Shown: positions 42,873-49,737 of the stretch, one piece after another
Layout: the number at the start of each line of letters is the position of its first letter
How positions within the stretch are numbered: the first letter of the stretch is position 1
Position numbers and translations under genes: made by a program
Notes under the pieces: model-generated
Database searches by the model: none
The model's input: only the letters and a program-made list of their open reading frames with translations
What the model was told of the DNA's origin: nothing
NCBI RefSeq assembly: GCF_003001955.1
Contig: NZ_PVNH01000007.1
Span: 310,001 to 374,000, forward strand
Direction: 5' to 3'
From: Prauserella shujinwangii
GTDB lineage: Bacteria > Actinomycetota > Actinomycetes > Mycobacteriales > Pseudonocardiaceae
Length of the DNA stretch: 64,000 bases

Positions 42873-44420
42873 TTATACGACGGCTAGTTTCGGCTTAGGT
42901 GGTGGCAGAATCTTTGCTAAGTGAACGGCACCAGCAGCGGCATAAACGGCGTCAATGTCTCCGTCTCCCTGTCTGCTAAATCTCCAAGCGTCACCTTGTC
43001 TCTGCTTCTGTGCGTTCTCTACGTGCTTATTGAGCAACGGGTCATCAGAGTGCGCAACGAGATGTCCGGTAACTAGTTCGGAGAAGCTCATACACACGGT
43101 GGTGACTTCCGCTCTGATCTCTTCCACCTTGGTACCGCGCGGCGGCCATGCGGTCTTGTAGCCGTACCGTCTCTGTGGGTCCGCTAGGTCAGCAGCTACC
43201 ACAGCAGCGGGACCGCTAGGGAACCATCCGAAGAGAGCAGGCTTTACCGCAGCGACCCACGTCGGCAGCTCTTTACGGAGATCGTTAGTGCACCCAGGGC
43301 CGGACCAGTGGTGGATAACCTCCACACGTACCGTGCCGTCCTCTTGCACAGCAGCCGCTACAAGAGTGGCATGTCTCGCGTTCATAGAGACGTCCACACA
43401 GAGCGCTACCCGGTCCCGTAGCTGGTCCATAGTTCCCGCTGAGACGCACGCAGACCAGCCGTCAGGGTCTACCGCTGGGTCAAGGTGGTTAACCCGCTGA
43501 CAGAGCACCTCAGTACGGAACGTTGCTAACTCTTGGCCTCCCGCTAGCCTCGCTCGCTGAGCGTCACCAAGGATGCTGTCTAGCTCGATGCGCCTACCAA
43601 GGTTCGGGTTAGCCGCTGCGATAGCGTTAACGTCCGTAGGGTCTGCGCCATCAGGAGCGCTCCACTCGAAGATACCTAACCGTGGGTCTCCCTTACCGTC
43701 CTTCAGGTAGGAGAGCGCAGAGTCTCTGAGAGAGTCGAGCACGATCGAAGAGTCGTCACCTTGGTTGGTGATAGCTACCGCCTGCGCATCAGGCACAGCG
43801 TTCATAGCGTTAGTGGCAGCGCCCCAGGCATCCCACGAATCATGCTCTCGTAGCTCATCGAGAATGAGACGGTTAATCGTCAGTGACCGACCACCGCGAC
43901 GGTTAGACGCAGCGATGCGGTACTTACAGCCATCCTTAGTCGTCAGGCACTCGTTACCGATTGCCCTTGTGACACCGCTCGTGCCGTTACGACTCGGCGG
44001 GGGAATCTCACTAGCTAGGTACGGATTTGCTTCCGCAATCTCGATAGCCTTCAACCAAGACTCTTTGGCGTACATCAGATTGGTAGACGTACCAAGGATC
44101 ATCTTCTGTCGCTCTACAAAGAGCCAATAGAGACTGAGCACTACACAGAGGTGTGTCTTACCGTTCTGTCTAGCGACGATAATTAAGACCTTGCGGAATC
44201 GAGGCCGGCCGTCTTCGAGTAACTCCCCAGCGTGGATAACTGCCCACTCTTCCCAGGGGTCCAGCGGTAATCTCAGTACCTCGTTAGCGAAGTCGATAAC
44301 ATCAAAGCCGTAGCTGGTCTCAGGAGTCAGCGCACGGAGAGGAGGTGTCCACAGCCTAGGTTCCGTGTGACCTAGCGGCCCGTCTTGCTCGTAACTCATC
44401 GAGCTTGGAATTACCGACAT
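42873..44420 (-). CDS. Terminase large subunit
   Basis: A 515-residue packaging motor. ATPase domain: DPWEEWAVIHAGELLEDGRP, Walker A-like VLIIVARQNGKTHL, Walker B RLILDELREHDSW. Nuclease domain: LCVDVSMNARHATLVAAAVQ and the C-terminal acidic position in RQGDGDIDAVYAAAGAVHLA. The ATG at 44,420 (MSVIPSS) with AAGGAG 10 nt upstream is preferred to an upstream TTG. It overlaps the small subunit by 65 nt. Confidence 0.92.
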   Translation of the reverse strand: MSVIPSSMSYEQDGPLGHTEPRLWTPPLRALTPETSYGFDVIDFANEVLRLPLDPWEEWAVIHAGELLEDGRPRFRKVLIIVARQNGKTHLCVVLSLYWLFVERQKMILGTSTNLMYAKESWLKAIEIAEANPYLASEIPPPSRNGTSGVTRAIGNECLTTKDGCKYRIAASNRRGGRSLTINRLILDELREHDSWDAWGAATNAMNAVPDAQAVAITNQGDDSSIVLDSLRDSALSYLKDGKGDPRLGIFEWSAPDGADPTDVNAIAAANPNLGRRIELDSILGDAQRARLAGGQELATFRTEVLCQRVNHLDPAVDPDGWSACVSAGTMDQLRDRVALCVDVSMNARHATLVAAAVQEDGTVRVEVIHHWSGPGCTNDLRKELPTWVAAVKPALFGWFPSGPAAVVAADLADPQRRYGYKTAWPPRGTKVEEIRAEVTTVCMSFSELVTGHLVAHSDDPLLNKHVENAQKQRQGDAWRFSRQGDGDIDAVYAAAGAVHLAKILPPPKPKLAVV

Positions 44421-44655
44421 TCTGGTCTTGCTCCTTGCTCTTGGCAGCAATAGCCGCCCGGCTCTTAGGCGTCATGCCCAGCTCTACGAGCACCTCTAGA
44501 AGTTTTGAGCTGGTCAGTCGACCGTTTCCTAGCTTCATATCCATTTCGACGGCCAATCTCCGGGCCATTGCTACCGCTGCCCGGTCTTTATCGGTGAATT
44601 CCATCGCTTGAAGGGCCTTTTCTAGCTCTGCCGTAACTTGCGGTGAGTGCTCCAT
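44356..44655 (-). CDS. Terminase small subunit
   Basis: A 99-residue all-helical protein (FTDKDRAAVAMARRLAVEMD, LTSSKLLEVLVELGMTPKSR) of the actinophage TerS type, upstream of and overlapping the large subunit, and downstream of HNH. It recognises the packaging site. Confidence 0.75.
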   Translation of the reverse strand: MEHSPQVTAELEKALQAMEFTDKDRAAVAMARRLAVEMDMKLGNGRLTSSKLLEVLVELGMTPKSRAAIAAKSKEQDQNVGNSKLDELRARRAARSHGT

Positions 44656-44765
44656 AAGAACTCCATAGGTGGACGTATAAAAAATTTTCAGGGGACGGCG
44701 GGTGTATGGGAGAGGTCAGACTGTGAAGTTTTGAACTCCCGGCCCAGCCTCTCACTGTCTTCGGC
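44656..44765. other. Candidate cos region
   Basis: A 110-bp non-coding stretch between HNH and terminase small subunit genes, with an A/T-rich block (TATAAAAAATTTTC) beside a GC-rich segment (GGGGACGGCGGGTG). HNH-terminase-portal order is typical of cos phages and the cos site often lies here. The exact ends cannot be read from a prophage. Confidence 0.4.
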
Positions 44766-45044
44766 TCACCAATCGGTCATCTTCTTTGGTTCAGGATTGC
44801 TCTTCGTTGGATCACCAATCTTCAGGTTGCACTCACGACACGAGGCGACCATGTACTGAGGGTTGTCCCCTGTCACTCTTCTACCTTTGGTGTGGTGAAC
44901 CTGAGTAGCTTCCCCTGTGCACACCCCCGGTATCTTAAGGTTGCACTGCCCATAGTGAGGGGGGCCTTTATTGTTAGCTAAGATCATGGCCCTAATCCCC
45001 CGGTACTTCCCGTAAGACCCAGCCTTATGCCAGTTGTCAGTCAC
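44766..45044 (-). CDS. HNH endonuclease
   Basis: A 92-residue nuclease with zinc cysteines QCNLKIPGVC and SCREC, and the catalytic HH in EATQVHHTKGRRVTGDNP. HNH proteins next to terminase assist cos cleavage in many phages. The GTG at 45,044 (VTDNWHKAGSYGKYRG) overlaps the end of the preceding gene; the frame is open 26 codons further upstream without a good start. Confidence 0.85.
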   Translation of the reverse strand: MTDNWHKAGSYGKYRGIRAMILANNKGPPHYGQCNLKIPGVCTGEATQVHHTKGRRVTGDNPQYMVASCRECNLKIGDPTKSNPEPKKMTDW

Positions 45045-45219
45045 GTCTATGCCTAGTGGGATAAGGGACGTACCTACTATCAATCTCGTATCGAGTAGCT
45101 GTCGAGTAGTTACAGCGTCCACAGATCAGGAAGTCTCCTATATCTACTTTCCACCTCATAGGTTTCACTGTTCCTACCTTCATTAGCAAGTGCCCTGCCG
45201 TACAGCGGTCTTGCTCCAT
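45037..45219 (-). CDS. Small zinc-ribbon-like phage protein
   Basis: A 60-residue protein with C6, H9, and CGRC (MEQDRCTAGHLLMKVGTVKP, then ...DFLICGRCNYSTATRYEI), a probable zinc knuckle. The ATG at 45,219 follows GAGGAACG. The open frame upstream runs through the iteron region and is not counted as coding. Its stop overlaps the HNH GTG. Function unknown. Confidence 0.65.
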   Translation of the reverse strand: MEQDRCTAGHLLMKVGTVKPMRWKVDIGDFLICGRCNYSTATRYEIDSRYVPYPTRHRRD

Positions 45220-45264
45220 GACTCGTTCCTCTCGCCTCTCCTGGCTCCGGCCGTCCGTGCTCGG

Positions 45265-45461
45265 GGTGGTTCCGGAACCGCTTCGCAGTTGATCTTTCCT
45301 ATGTAGTGGTGGTTCCCGGTTCCCTCCTAAGGGAGGGGAACCGGGGAACCACCTCACTACCGGTTCCGGGAACCACTGGGAACCACTGGGAACCACCTAA
45401 AAGCCCAGGTCGCTACAGCGGGAACGGGGGATCGACCCCACCAGCAGAAGGGGTGGTTCCC
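45265..45461. repeat. Iteron-like repeats of GGGAACCACC, candidate replication origin
   Basis: Seven copies of GGGAACCAC(C/T) or its complement: 45,265 (complement, last base G), 45,308 (complement), 45,344, 45,368, 45,378, 45,388 and 45,452 (complement). Those at 45,368, 45,378 and 45,388 are direct tandem copies exactly 10 bp apart, one helical turn. Between them is a long imperfect hairpin centred on TCCTAAGGGA (45,324-45,333) and a perfect GGTTCCGGAACC palindrome (45,268-45,279). The block sits just downstream of the helicase gene, as iteron origins of RepA-type replicons do. Confidence 0.65.
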
Positions 45462-46645
45462 GGCCCTGAGTGGCCCGCTGAGCGGCTGTAGGGGCCACCC
45501 CCGTCCCTTCCATGCCCCTTGAGTATGCCAGCCTTCACGAGGGTATCTATCTCACTATTAATGGCAGCTTTTCGACCCTGAACGCGCTGATTAATCTGAT
45601 TCTTACTCAGTCTTACGATGTCATCATCGAACGCATCGAGAATCTTTTCTCGTAGGTCAGTACGGCGGCTTCTCTCGTTAAGAGAGTCCCTAGTCTGTCC
45701 CGTCGCCTTCAATTCAAGTGTTTCTGGGTTCCATTGAATCTCACACGCTTCTTGGTTGATACCACGTCGACCACTAGCAGCTAGGAACGCCGGGCCACCA
45801 TTCCTACGGGTATAGATCCAGCCCACGTCTTGCCAGTCGTTTAGTCTCGTAGCACCTCTTGTGCGTTCTTCTCCCTCTTCATGGTCAGCACGTCCCATAT
45901 GCGCAGTCATGAAGAGGTTGGCAACCTGGGCTTGATTCTTAACGTAGTCGATTGCGTCTAGGAACTGGCCTACACCTGAGTTGTCATTCTCGTCTATGCC
46001 ACACTGAGAAAGAGCTTTGGTGTAGGTATCCAGCATGAGGGTATGGACACCACCAGGTACCCCTTTAAGCTGCTCGATGAGCCATTCCTGTGCTCTATCG
46101 TCAGTGAGCGGGAGACGAACACCTCGCAAGTTGACTGGAGCAACCATGCCGTCTGTGTTCTCAATACCCAGCTTTGCTAAGTCTCGCTGTACGTCCCGCT
46201 CTTCCATCTCGTAGTTCAGATATACAATACGGCCAACCGGCTGTGTGACATTGAACTTTCCGAGAAACGGCACCCCGTCACAGAGGCTTTTAATGAGGTT
46301 AAAGAGCATGGTTGACTTGCCGACTTTGAACTTCGCTGTAATGACTGTGTTGTGCCCGTCTCCATGTAAGCCTTCAATTAGATATTGAACGGGAGGTAGA
46401 GGCTTGGCCAGGAACGTACCGAGAGTGCCACCTAAAGGCTCGGGAGGTCTGAAGGTGATGGTCTTAAGGTAGTCCCTGACCGCCTGTCTAACTTCCTCGT
46501 CTCTAACCTTCTGTTGGAGGTTAGATGCGTCAATTCCTCGCAGCTTGGCAAACTCTTGTAGTTCAGGGTCCACCTTTTCGAGGTGGTCCAACTCTCGATT
46601 CATTTGCTCCGCTGGAGTTAACTCGTCTTCTGTCATGGAATACAC
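45413..46645 (-). CDS. RepA-like hexameric helicase ATPase (AAA_25/DnaB-like)
   Basis: A 410-residue protein. The RecA-like core has Walker A ITAKFKVGKSTML, Walker B VHTLMLDTYTKAL, and a conserved His/Arg region VANLFMTAHMGRADHEEGEE. A C-terminal winged helix (RLSKNQINQRVQGRKAAINS, LVKAGILKGHGRDGGG) is a probable DNA- or partner-binding domain. The GTG at 46,645 with GGAGG seven nt upstream is my choice; an ATG three codons later (46,636) is possible. Its neighbour is Prim-Pol, and iterons lie at its 3' end: a self-contained replication module. Confidence 0.85.
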   Translation of the reverse strand: MYSMTEDELTPAEQMNRELDHLEKVDPELQEFAKLRGIDASNLQQKVRDEEVRQAVRDYLKTITFRPPEPLGGTLGTFLAKPLPPVQYLIEGLHGDGHNTVITAKFKVGKSTMLFNLIKSLCDGVPFLGKFNVTQPVGRIVYLNYEMEERDVQRDLAKLGIENTDGMVAPVNLRGVRLPLTDDRAQEWLIEQLKGVPGGVHTLMLDTYTKALSQCGIDENDNSGVGQFLDAIDYVKNQAQVANLFMTAHMGRADHEEGEERTRGATRLNDWQDVGWIYTRRNGGPAFLAASGRRGINQEACEIQWNPETLELKATGQTRDSLNERSRRTDLREKILDAFDDDIVRLSKNQINQRVQGRKAAINSEIDTLVKAGILKGHGRDGGGPYSRSAGHSGPGTTPSAGGVDPPFPL

Positions 46646-46665
46646 TGCTTTCCCTCCAGTGAGCA

Positions 46666-47559
46666 TTAGCCGAAGAGACAAATCTTTTGGTACTTGCCAG
46701 AATTGACGCCACTTTTGATCGTGTCCTTAGCTTCTTTATCGGTTAGACCTAGGTCTAGTGCAATGGTTAGCAGTCGCTCTGTGGCTACGTCTTCGTCTAG
46801 TCCAGACCCACTAATAAGCCCTCCCGCAACACGTGCTACCTTATAGAGCCTTACGTTTCTATTTCCGGGTATGGCTTGTTTCAACCACACGAGCCATCGG
46901 TAAAACTCACGTGCTAAAAACGATGTTTGTTCGTCGGTAAGCCTCCCTCCCGAGTAGTTGGGATCAGTCGAGACTCTGTAGGTTCCCTTGTGTGTCTTAT
47001 GCCGATCAAAGACAGTCTGTAACCATCGCCTCTGTCGTTCCCTATCCTCGTCAGTAGGTGACGCGAGACCTTCCCAATCGATAGGCTCTATCGGCTCGTA
47101 TCCCTTATAGCCGTATTTGCGTCTGTACGTGCCCGGTACGAAAACGAAGCCCCTGCCGACTCCGTACTTGTCTCCAGCTTGATAGTCGATACCCGGCCAC
47201 AGGTCAGTGATCTTTCTAAGACCACTCGGCGGAACGTACAGATGTTGACCCCCGCCAGGCGTAGAAACGCTTCCTTTAACCGGCGGTAGAACGTTAGCCT
47301 CTCGCAGCAGAGCTAAAGATTTATCTCCACCATTTCGAGGGTCTACGTCGATAACATCGAACTTGACTCCCGTCACCGCACAGATAGCGCTTGTAGGGAA
47401 CCAAGCTCGAAGTACGCTTGTGTCAACCTGCGACTCTTGCCAACCTTTCGGGTACCAGAACTCTGGTTCAGGGTCATAGTTGGGCTCAGCGACGAATACG
47501 GGCACTCCGTGCGAGATGTAATCTGTGGCTACGGATAGGTACCTCTCCCTCGTTCTCAC
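46666..47559 (-). CDS. Bifunctional primase-polymerase (Prim-Pol)
   Basis: A 297-residue protein. The AEP catalytic motifs are visible: FDVIDVDPRNGG (metal-binding acidic pair) and STPGGGQHLYVPPS (the conserved sGGxHlyf), then IDYQAGDKYGVGRGFVFVPG. The GTG at 47,559 (VRTRERYLSVATDYI) overlaps the stop of the 32-residue membrane protein (GTGA), which supports it over a longer upstream frame. Primes and may extend phage DNA with the downstream helicase. Confidence 0.88.
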   Translation of the reverse strand: MRTRERYLSVATDYISHGVPVFVAEPNYDPEPEFWYPKGWQESQVDTSVLRAWFPTSAICAVTGVKFDVIDVDPRNGGDKSLALLREANVLPPVKGSVSTPGGGQHLYVPPSGLRKITDLWPGIDYQAGDKYGVGRGFVFVPGTYRRKYGYKGYEPIEPIDWEGLASPTDEDRERQRRWLQTVFDRHKTHKGTYRVSTDPNYSGGRLTDEQTSFLAREFYRWLVWLKQAIPGNRNVRLYKVARVAGGLISGSGLDEDVATERLLTIALDLGLTDKEAKDTIKSGVNSGKYQKICLFG

Positions 47560-47654
47560 GATAACGCCACCACCATGCTTGCCAAGCCAGCCAGGGAACC
47601 AGCCAGAACGAAGTAGAGGAAGCACAGGAGAAGGACACGATCAGACTTAGTCAT
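47556..47654 (-). CDS. 32-residue single-pass membrane protein
   Basis: Too short for ordinary gene finders. AGAGG stands six nt before the ATG. Protein: MTKSDRVLLLCFLYFVLAGS continuing LAGLASMVVALS, one hydrophobic helix with a short basic/polar N-terminus. Its stop overlaps the Prim-Pol GTG. It follows a second tiny membrane protein by ten nt. Function unknown. Confidence 0.6.
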   Translation of the reverse strand: MTKSDRVLLLCFLYFVLAGSLAGLASMVVALS

Positions 47655-47664
47655 TTCAGACCTC

Positions 47665-47805
47665 TTAGATTGCTAGACCTGCGTAGATAAAGGTGATTGC
47701 TACTGCAATGAGAGGGAACGCAACTAACCGTGCGACAATCCACGACTTAGGACGGCACGTGCGTGAATGTGGCCTCTTAAGACAAGCCCAGAGCCGCCTA
47801 GTCAT
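47665..47805 (-). CDS. 46-residue single-pass membrane protein
   Basis: MTRRLWACLKRPHSRTCRPK, a very basic N-terminus, then SWIVARLVAFPLIAVAITFI and YAGLAI, one helix. The ATG overlaps the stop of the 73-residue gene upstream (ATGACTAG). The positive-inside rule places the basic tail in the cytosol. With the 32-residue protein next to it, a two-component holin/pinholin-like or membrane-targeting function is conceivable but unproven, especially since both are in the early region. Confidence 0.6.
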   Translation of the reverse strand: MTRRLWACLKRPHSRTCRPKSWIVARLVAFPLIAVAITFIYAGLAI

Positions 47806-48019
47806 TGCTAGTCTCCGACTCAGGGAGAAGGGCACGCAGACGCTCTATCTGTTCGTCAGAGAGCTTAGGAACACGCGAGAGAGTCTCACGAATGAAGTCG
47901 GCTACCCGCTCAGTTTCGTACTCAGCTCGAATAGCGTCTATCTCACTCTGGGACTTACCCTCACGGATAGCGACAGCTAACTGACCCAGTAAGGACCTAG
48001 TTCGCTTAGATGCGGGCAT
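47798..48019 (-). CDS. Small helical early protein, unknown function
   Basis: A 73-residue protein (MPASKRTRSLLGQLAVAIRE...VPKLSDEQIERLRALLPESE), first gene after the early promoter. The Shine-Dalgarno AGAGG lies in the 3' arm of the leader hairpin. No family recognised. Confidence 0.65.
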   Translation of the reverse strand: MPASKRTRSLLGQLAVAIREGKSQSEIDAIRAEYETERVADFIRETLSRVPKLSDEQIERLRALLPESETSND

Positions 48020-48024
48020 GAAAA

Positions 48025-48064
48025 ACCTCTCGATTACTAAGCCAGTGCCTAATGATCGAGAGGT
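48025..48064 (-). terminator. Leader terminator/attenuator of the phage early operon
   Basis: On the minus strand ACCTCTCGAT pairs perfectly with ATCGAGAGGT across a 20-nt loop, followed by TTTT, and the first ATG comes two bases later. The 3' arm carries the ribosome-binding site. It stands downstream of both the integrase gene and the early promoter, so it can stop integrase readthrough and also limit early expression. Confidence 0.65.
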
Positions 48065-48095
48065 CTACCTAGCGGATGCCCTGGCTGGTGGGCTG

Positions 48096-48138
48096 GTGTA
48101 CGGGGACCATCGTACACAGTCGGATGCCGATTGTCTCA
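48096..48138 (-). promoter_or_regulatory. Early promoter with overlapping operator
   Basis: On the minus strand TGAGAC (48,138-48,133) and TACGAT (48,115-48,110) are 17 bp apart. GTGTACG (48,096-48,102) and CGTACAC (48,111-48,117) form a 7-bp inverted repeat with 8-bp spacer covering the -10 and start point, a repressor-type layout. The repressor is not identified. Confidence 0.6.
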
Positions 48139-48177
48139 GAATGGGTCTGAGCTGCGAAAATGCGGGGAAATGGAGCC

Positions 48178-49665
48178 TCAGCGAGCGAACCGAATGCGGT
48201 CTTCGACGGGTGAGGGAATGCGTCCCCGCCGCTGGGCAGGCTTAACCCTCAGCTCTCCGATAAGAGCAGGAGTGAGCAGATAAGCGGCTACTTGCCTCTT
48301 CTGCTGGCTAGTAGCAGCCTCCCAGCGTTCTTCTAGACGCTTACCAGGGGGAAGAAGCCCCGCCACGATAGAAGGTGTCGTCAGCTCTTCTAACCGCTCC
48401 TGAGCCTTCACCTCTTGTGCTGTAAGCCTCTTCTCTTCGGCCGTAGCCATACGAGCCGAGACCTCACCGGCTTCGACGTCAGCTTCTAGCTGTCTGATAT
48501 CCATGCGGATAGTAGCTAGCTGATCCTTAACGGCTTGGACTTCCCTACTCCTATCCTCTCCCTTAACGAGCTTGTCTATGTGAGCACCATCGGACAGGTA
48601 CGCGATAAGAAGTAAGGTGATCTTCCCGTTCAGCTCGTGATAGTCGATACGAGTGCAGCCACGAGACTTGCAGCGGTACACAGGGTTTCGACCCTTGTTA
48701 GCGAGCACAGACAGTCCGTCTCCACAGACGTCACACTTAGCGATACCGGACAGAAGGTGTGTGGCCCTTCCATGCCTGCGCTGGGTCTTCTCCGGGGAAC
48801 TCGTAGCCTCTGCGTTCTCATCCAAGATGCGCTGAGCCTGATAGAAGACGCTCGGCGTGATGAGAGCAGGCCACACCCCGCTGTAAGTCTTACCCTCGTA
48901 TGTGCGCTTAGCTATGTATGCCTCGCTCCGTAGCCATGAGTAGAGCACAGGGCGGCTCAGACGGTTACCGCTACGAGACCTAATACCCCGCTCGTAGAAG
49001 TCCCTCTCGATGGCTCTGAGACTTTCGCCCGCTGTGAAGCGCTTGAAGACCTCTTGCACTACCTGAGCCTCTGCCGGTACCGGCTTCAGGTTTACCAAGC
49101 GAGGCTTACCGTCTACTACTGCATGGACAGCCTCGTAGCCGTAGCGCTTGCCGTTGTTCGGTAGCCCACGCTCGGCCGCAAGGCTCTTACCGCTCAGGAT
49201 GCGGCTAGAGAGCTTGCCACTCTCATACTGTGCGTCCACGCCATCCTCCTGGAGAGTACGGACGTCTCTCGCGTTAGAAGGATCGTAGACCTTGCCGTGA
49301 GTAGCTACGGCTATCTGCACCCCTGCCGCTTCGCACAGCTCGATAAGGAGACACCACTCACTGAGCCGACGGCTACCCCTACTGGCCTCATGGACTACCA
49401 AGAGATCAGCCTCAAAGGCGCCGCTCTTCAGGTCGGTAACTAGCTGCTTGTAACCTCCCCGCCTCTTACGAGAGAACTTGGACGCACTTACCAGATCACT
49501 GTAGGGCTCAGGGTGCCTAAGCCAGCCGTTATCGACGATCATCCGGCCGTTATCGCTCTGCTGACGCTCTAGCGAGACCGTCTGACCAGACGAGTTACGC
49601 CAGTAGTCCCTAGCCACGAGTGTCTTACTAGCTGCCTGACCTGGGCTTTCGAGGGTTGCCGTCAT
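48178..49665 (-). CDS. int: Large serine recombinase, phage integrase
   Basis: A 495-residue protein. The resolvase-type catalytic domain begins ARDYWRNSSGQTVSLERQQ (catalytic serine in RNS), with DLLVVHEASRGSRRLSEWC carrying the conserved arginines. The recombinase domain GKRYGYEAVHAVVDGKPRLV..., zinc ribbon CDVCGDGLSVLANKGRNPVY-RCKSRGC and a coiled-coil (LATIRMDIRQLEADVEAGEV) follow. The ATG lies 6 nt after TATTCT (49,677-49,672), so the transcript is likely leaderless; the expected -35 position touches the crossover dinucleotide of attR. Confidence 0.95.
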   Translation of the reverse strand: MTATLESPGQAASKTLVARDYWRNSSGQTVSLERQQSDNGRMIVDNGWLRHPEPYSDLVSASKFSRKRRGGYKQLVTDLKSGAFEADLLVVHEASRGSRRLSEWCLLIELCEAAGVQIAVATHGKVYDPSNARDVRTLQEDGVDAQYESGKLSSRILSGKSLAAERGLPNNGKRYGYEAVHAVVDGKPRLVNLKPVPAEAQVVQEVFKRFTAGESLRAIERDFYERGIRSRSGNRLSRPVLYSWLRSEAYIAKRTYEGKTYSGVWPALITPSVFYQAQRILDENAEATSSPEKTQRRHGRATHLLSGIAKCDVCGDGLSVLANKGRNPVYRCKSRGCTRIDYHELNGKITLLLIAYLSDGAHIDKLVKGEDRSREVQAVKDQLATIRMDIRQLEADVEAGEVSARMATAEEKRLTAQEVKAQERLEELTTPSIVAGLLPPGKRLEERWEAATSQQKRQVAAYLLTPALIGELRVKPAQRRGRIPSPVEDRIRFAR

Positions 49666-49679
49666 GCCATCAGAATAGC

Positions 49680-49725
49680 ACCCCTAAAGAATCTGCACTA
49701 GAACAACGTTTCGCACTCACGAGGG
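49680..49725. other. attR, right attachment junction
   Basis: Phage arm ACCCCTAAAGAATCTGCACT (49,680-49,699), AG (49,700-49,701), host arm AACAACGTTTCGCACTCAC continuing GAGGG (49,702-49,725). With attL this rebuilds a 50-bp attB whose 24-bp halves match at 22 positions, and an attP whose 20-bp halves match at 14. Confidence 0.85.
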
Positions 49726-49737
49726 CCGGTGCGGCGG

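Larger units (their letters stand above)
32729..49700. mobile_element. Complete-looking compact temperate siphophage prophage, about 16.97 kb
   Basis: Base composition drops sharply inside (TTA, CTA and AGA codons, CTAG sites and A/T-ending codons are common) and returns to high GC exactly at both junctions. It contains serine integrase, Prim-Pol, helicase, HNH, small and large terminase, portal, prohead protease, HK97 capsid, connectors, tail tube, frameshift chaperones, tape measure and tail proteins. The core distance between the two AG dinucleotides is 16,971 bp. No tail, capsid or packaging gene looks broken. No endolysin, holin or CI-like repressor is recognisable. Similar very small siphoviruses are known from Rhodococcus and Arthrobacter. 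Confidence 0.93.

Noticed and set aside
45220-45396. N-terminal extension of the small zinc-ribbon gene
   Set aside because: The extension is just the translation of the iteron repeats; a good ribosome-binding site and ATG exist at 45,219.
45301-45400. CRISPR-like array
   Set aside because: The repeats are 10 bp, adjacent or inverted, without uniform unique spacers or cas genes; they fit iterons instead. No CRISPR array was found in the window.
48018-48245. Plus-strand 75-codon frame starting ATGAAAAACCTC
   Set aside because: It runs through the early promoter, operator and terminator hairpin and into the end of int, has no ribosome-binding site, and shows no recognisable protein features.
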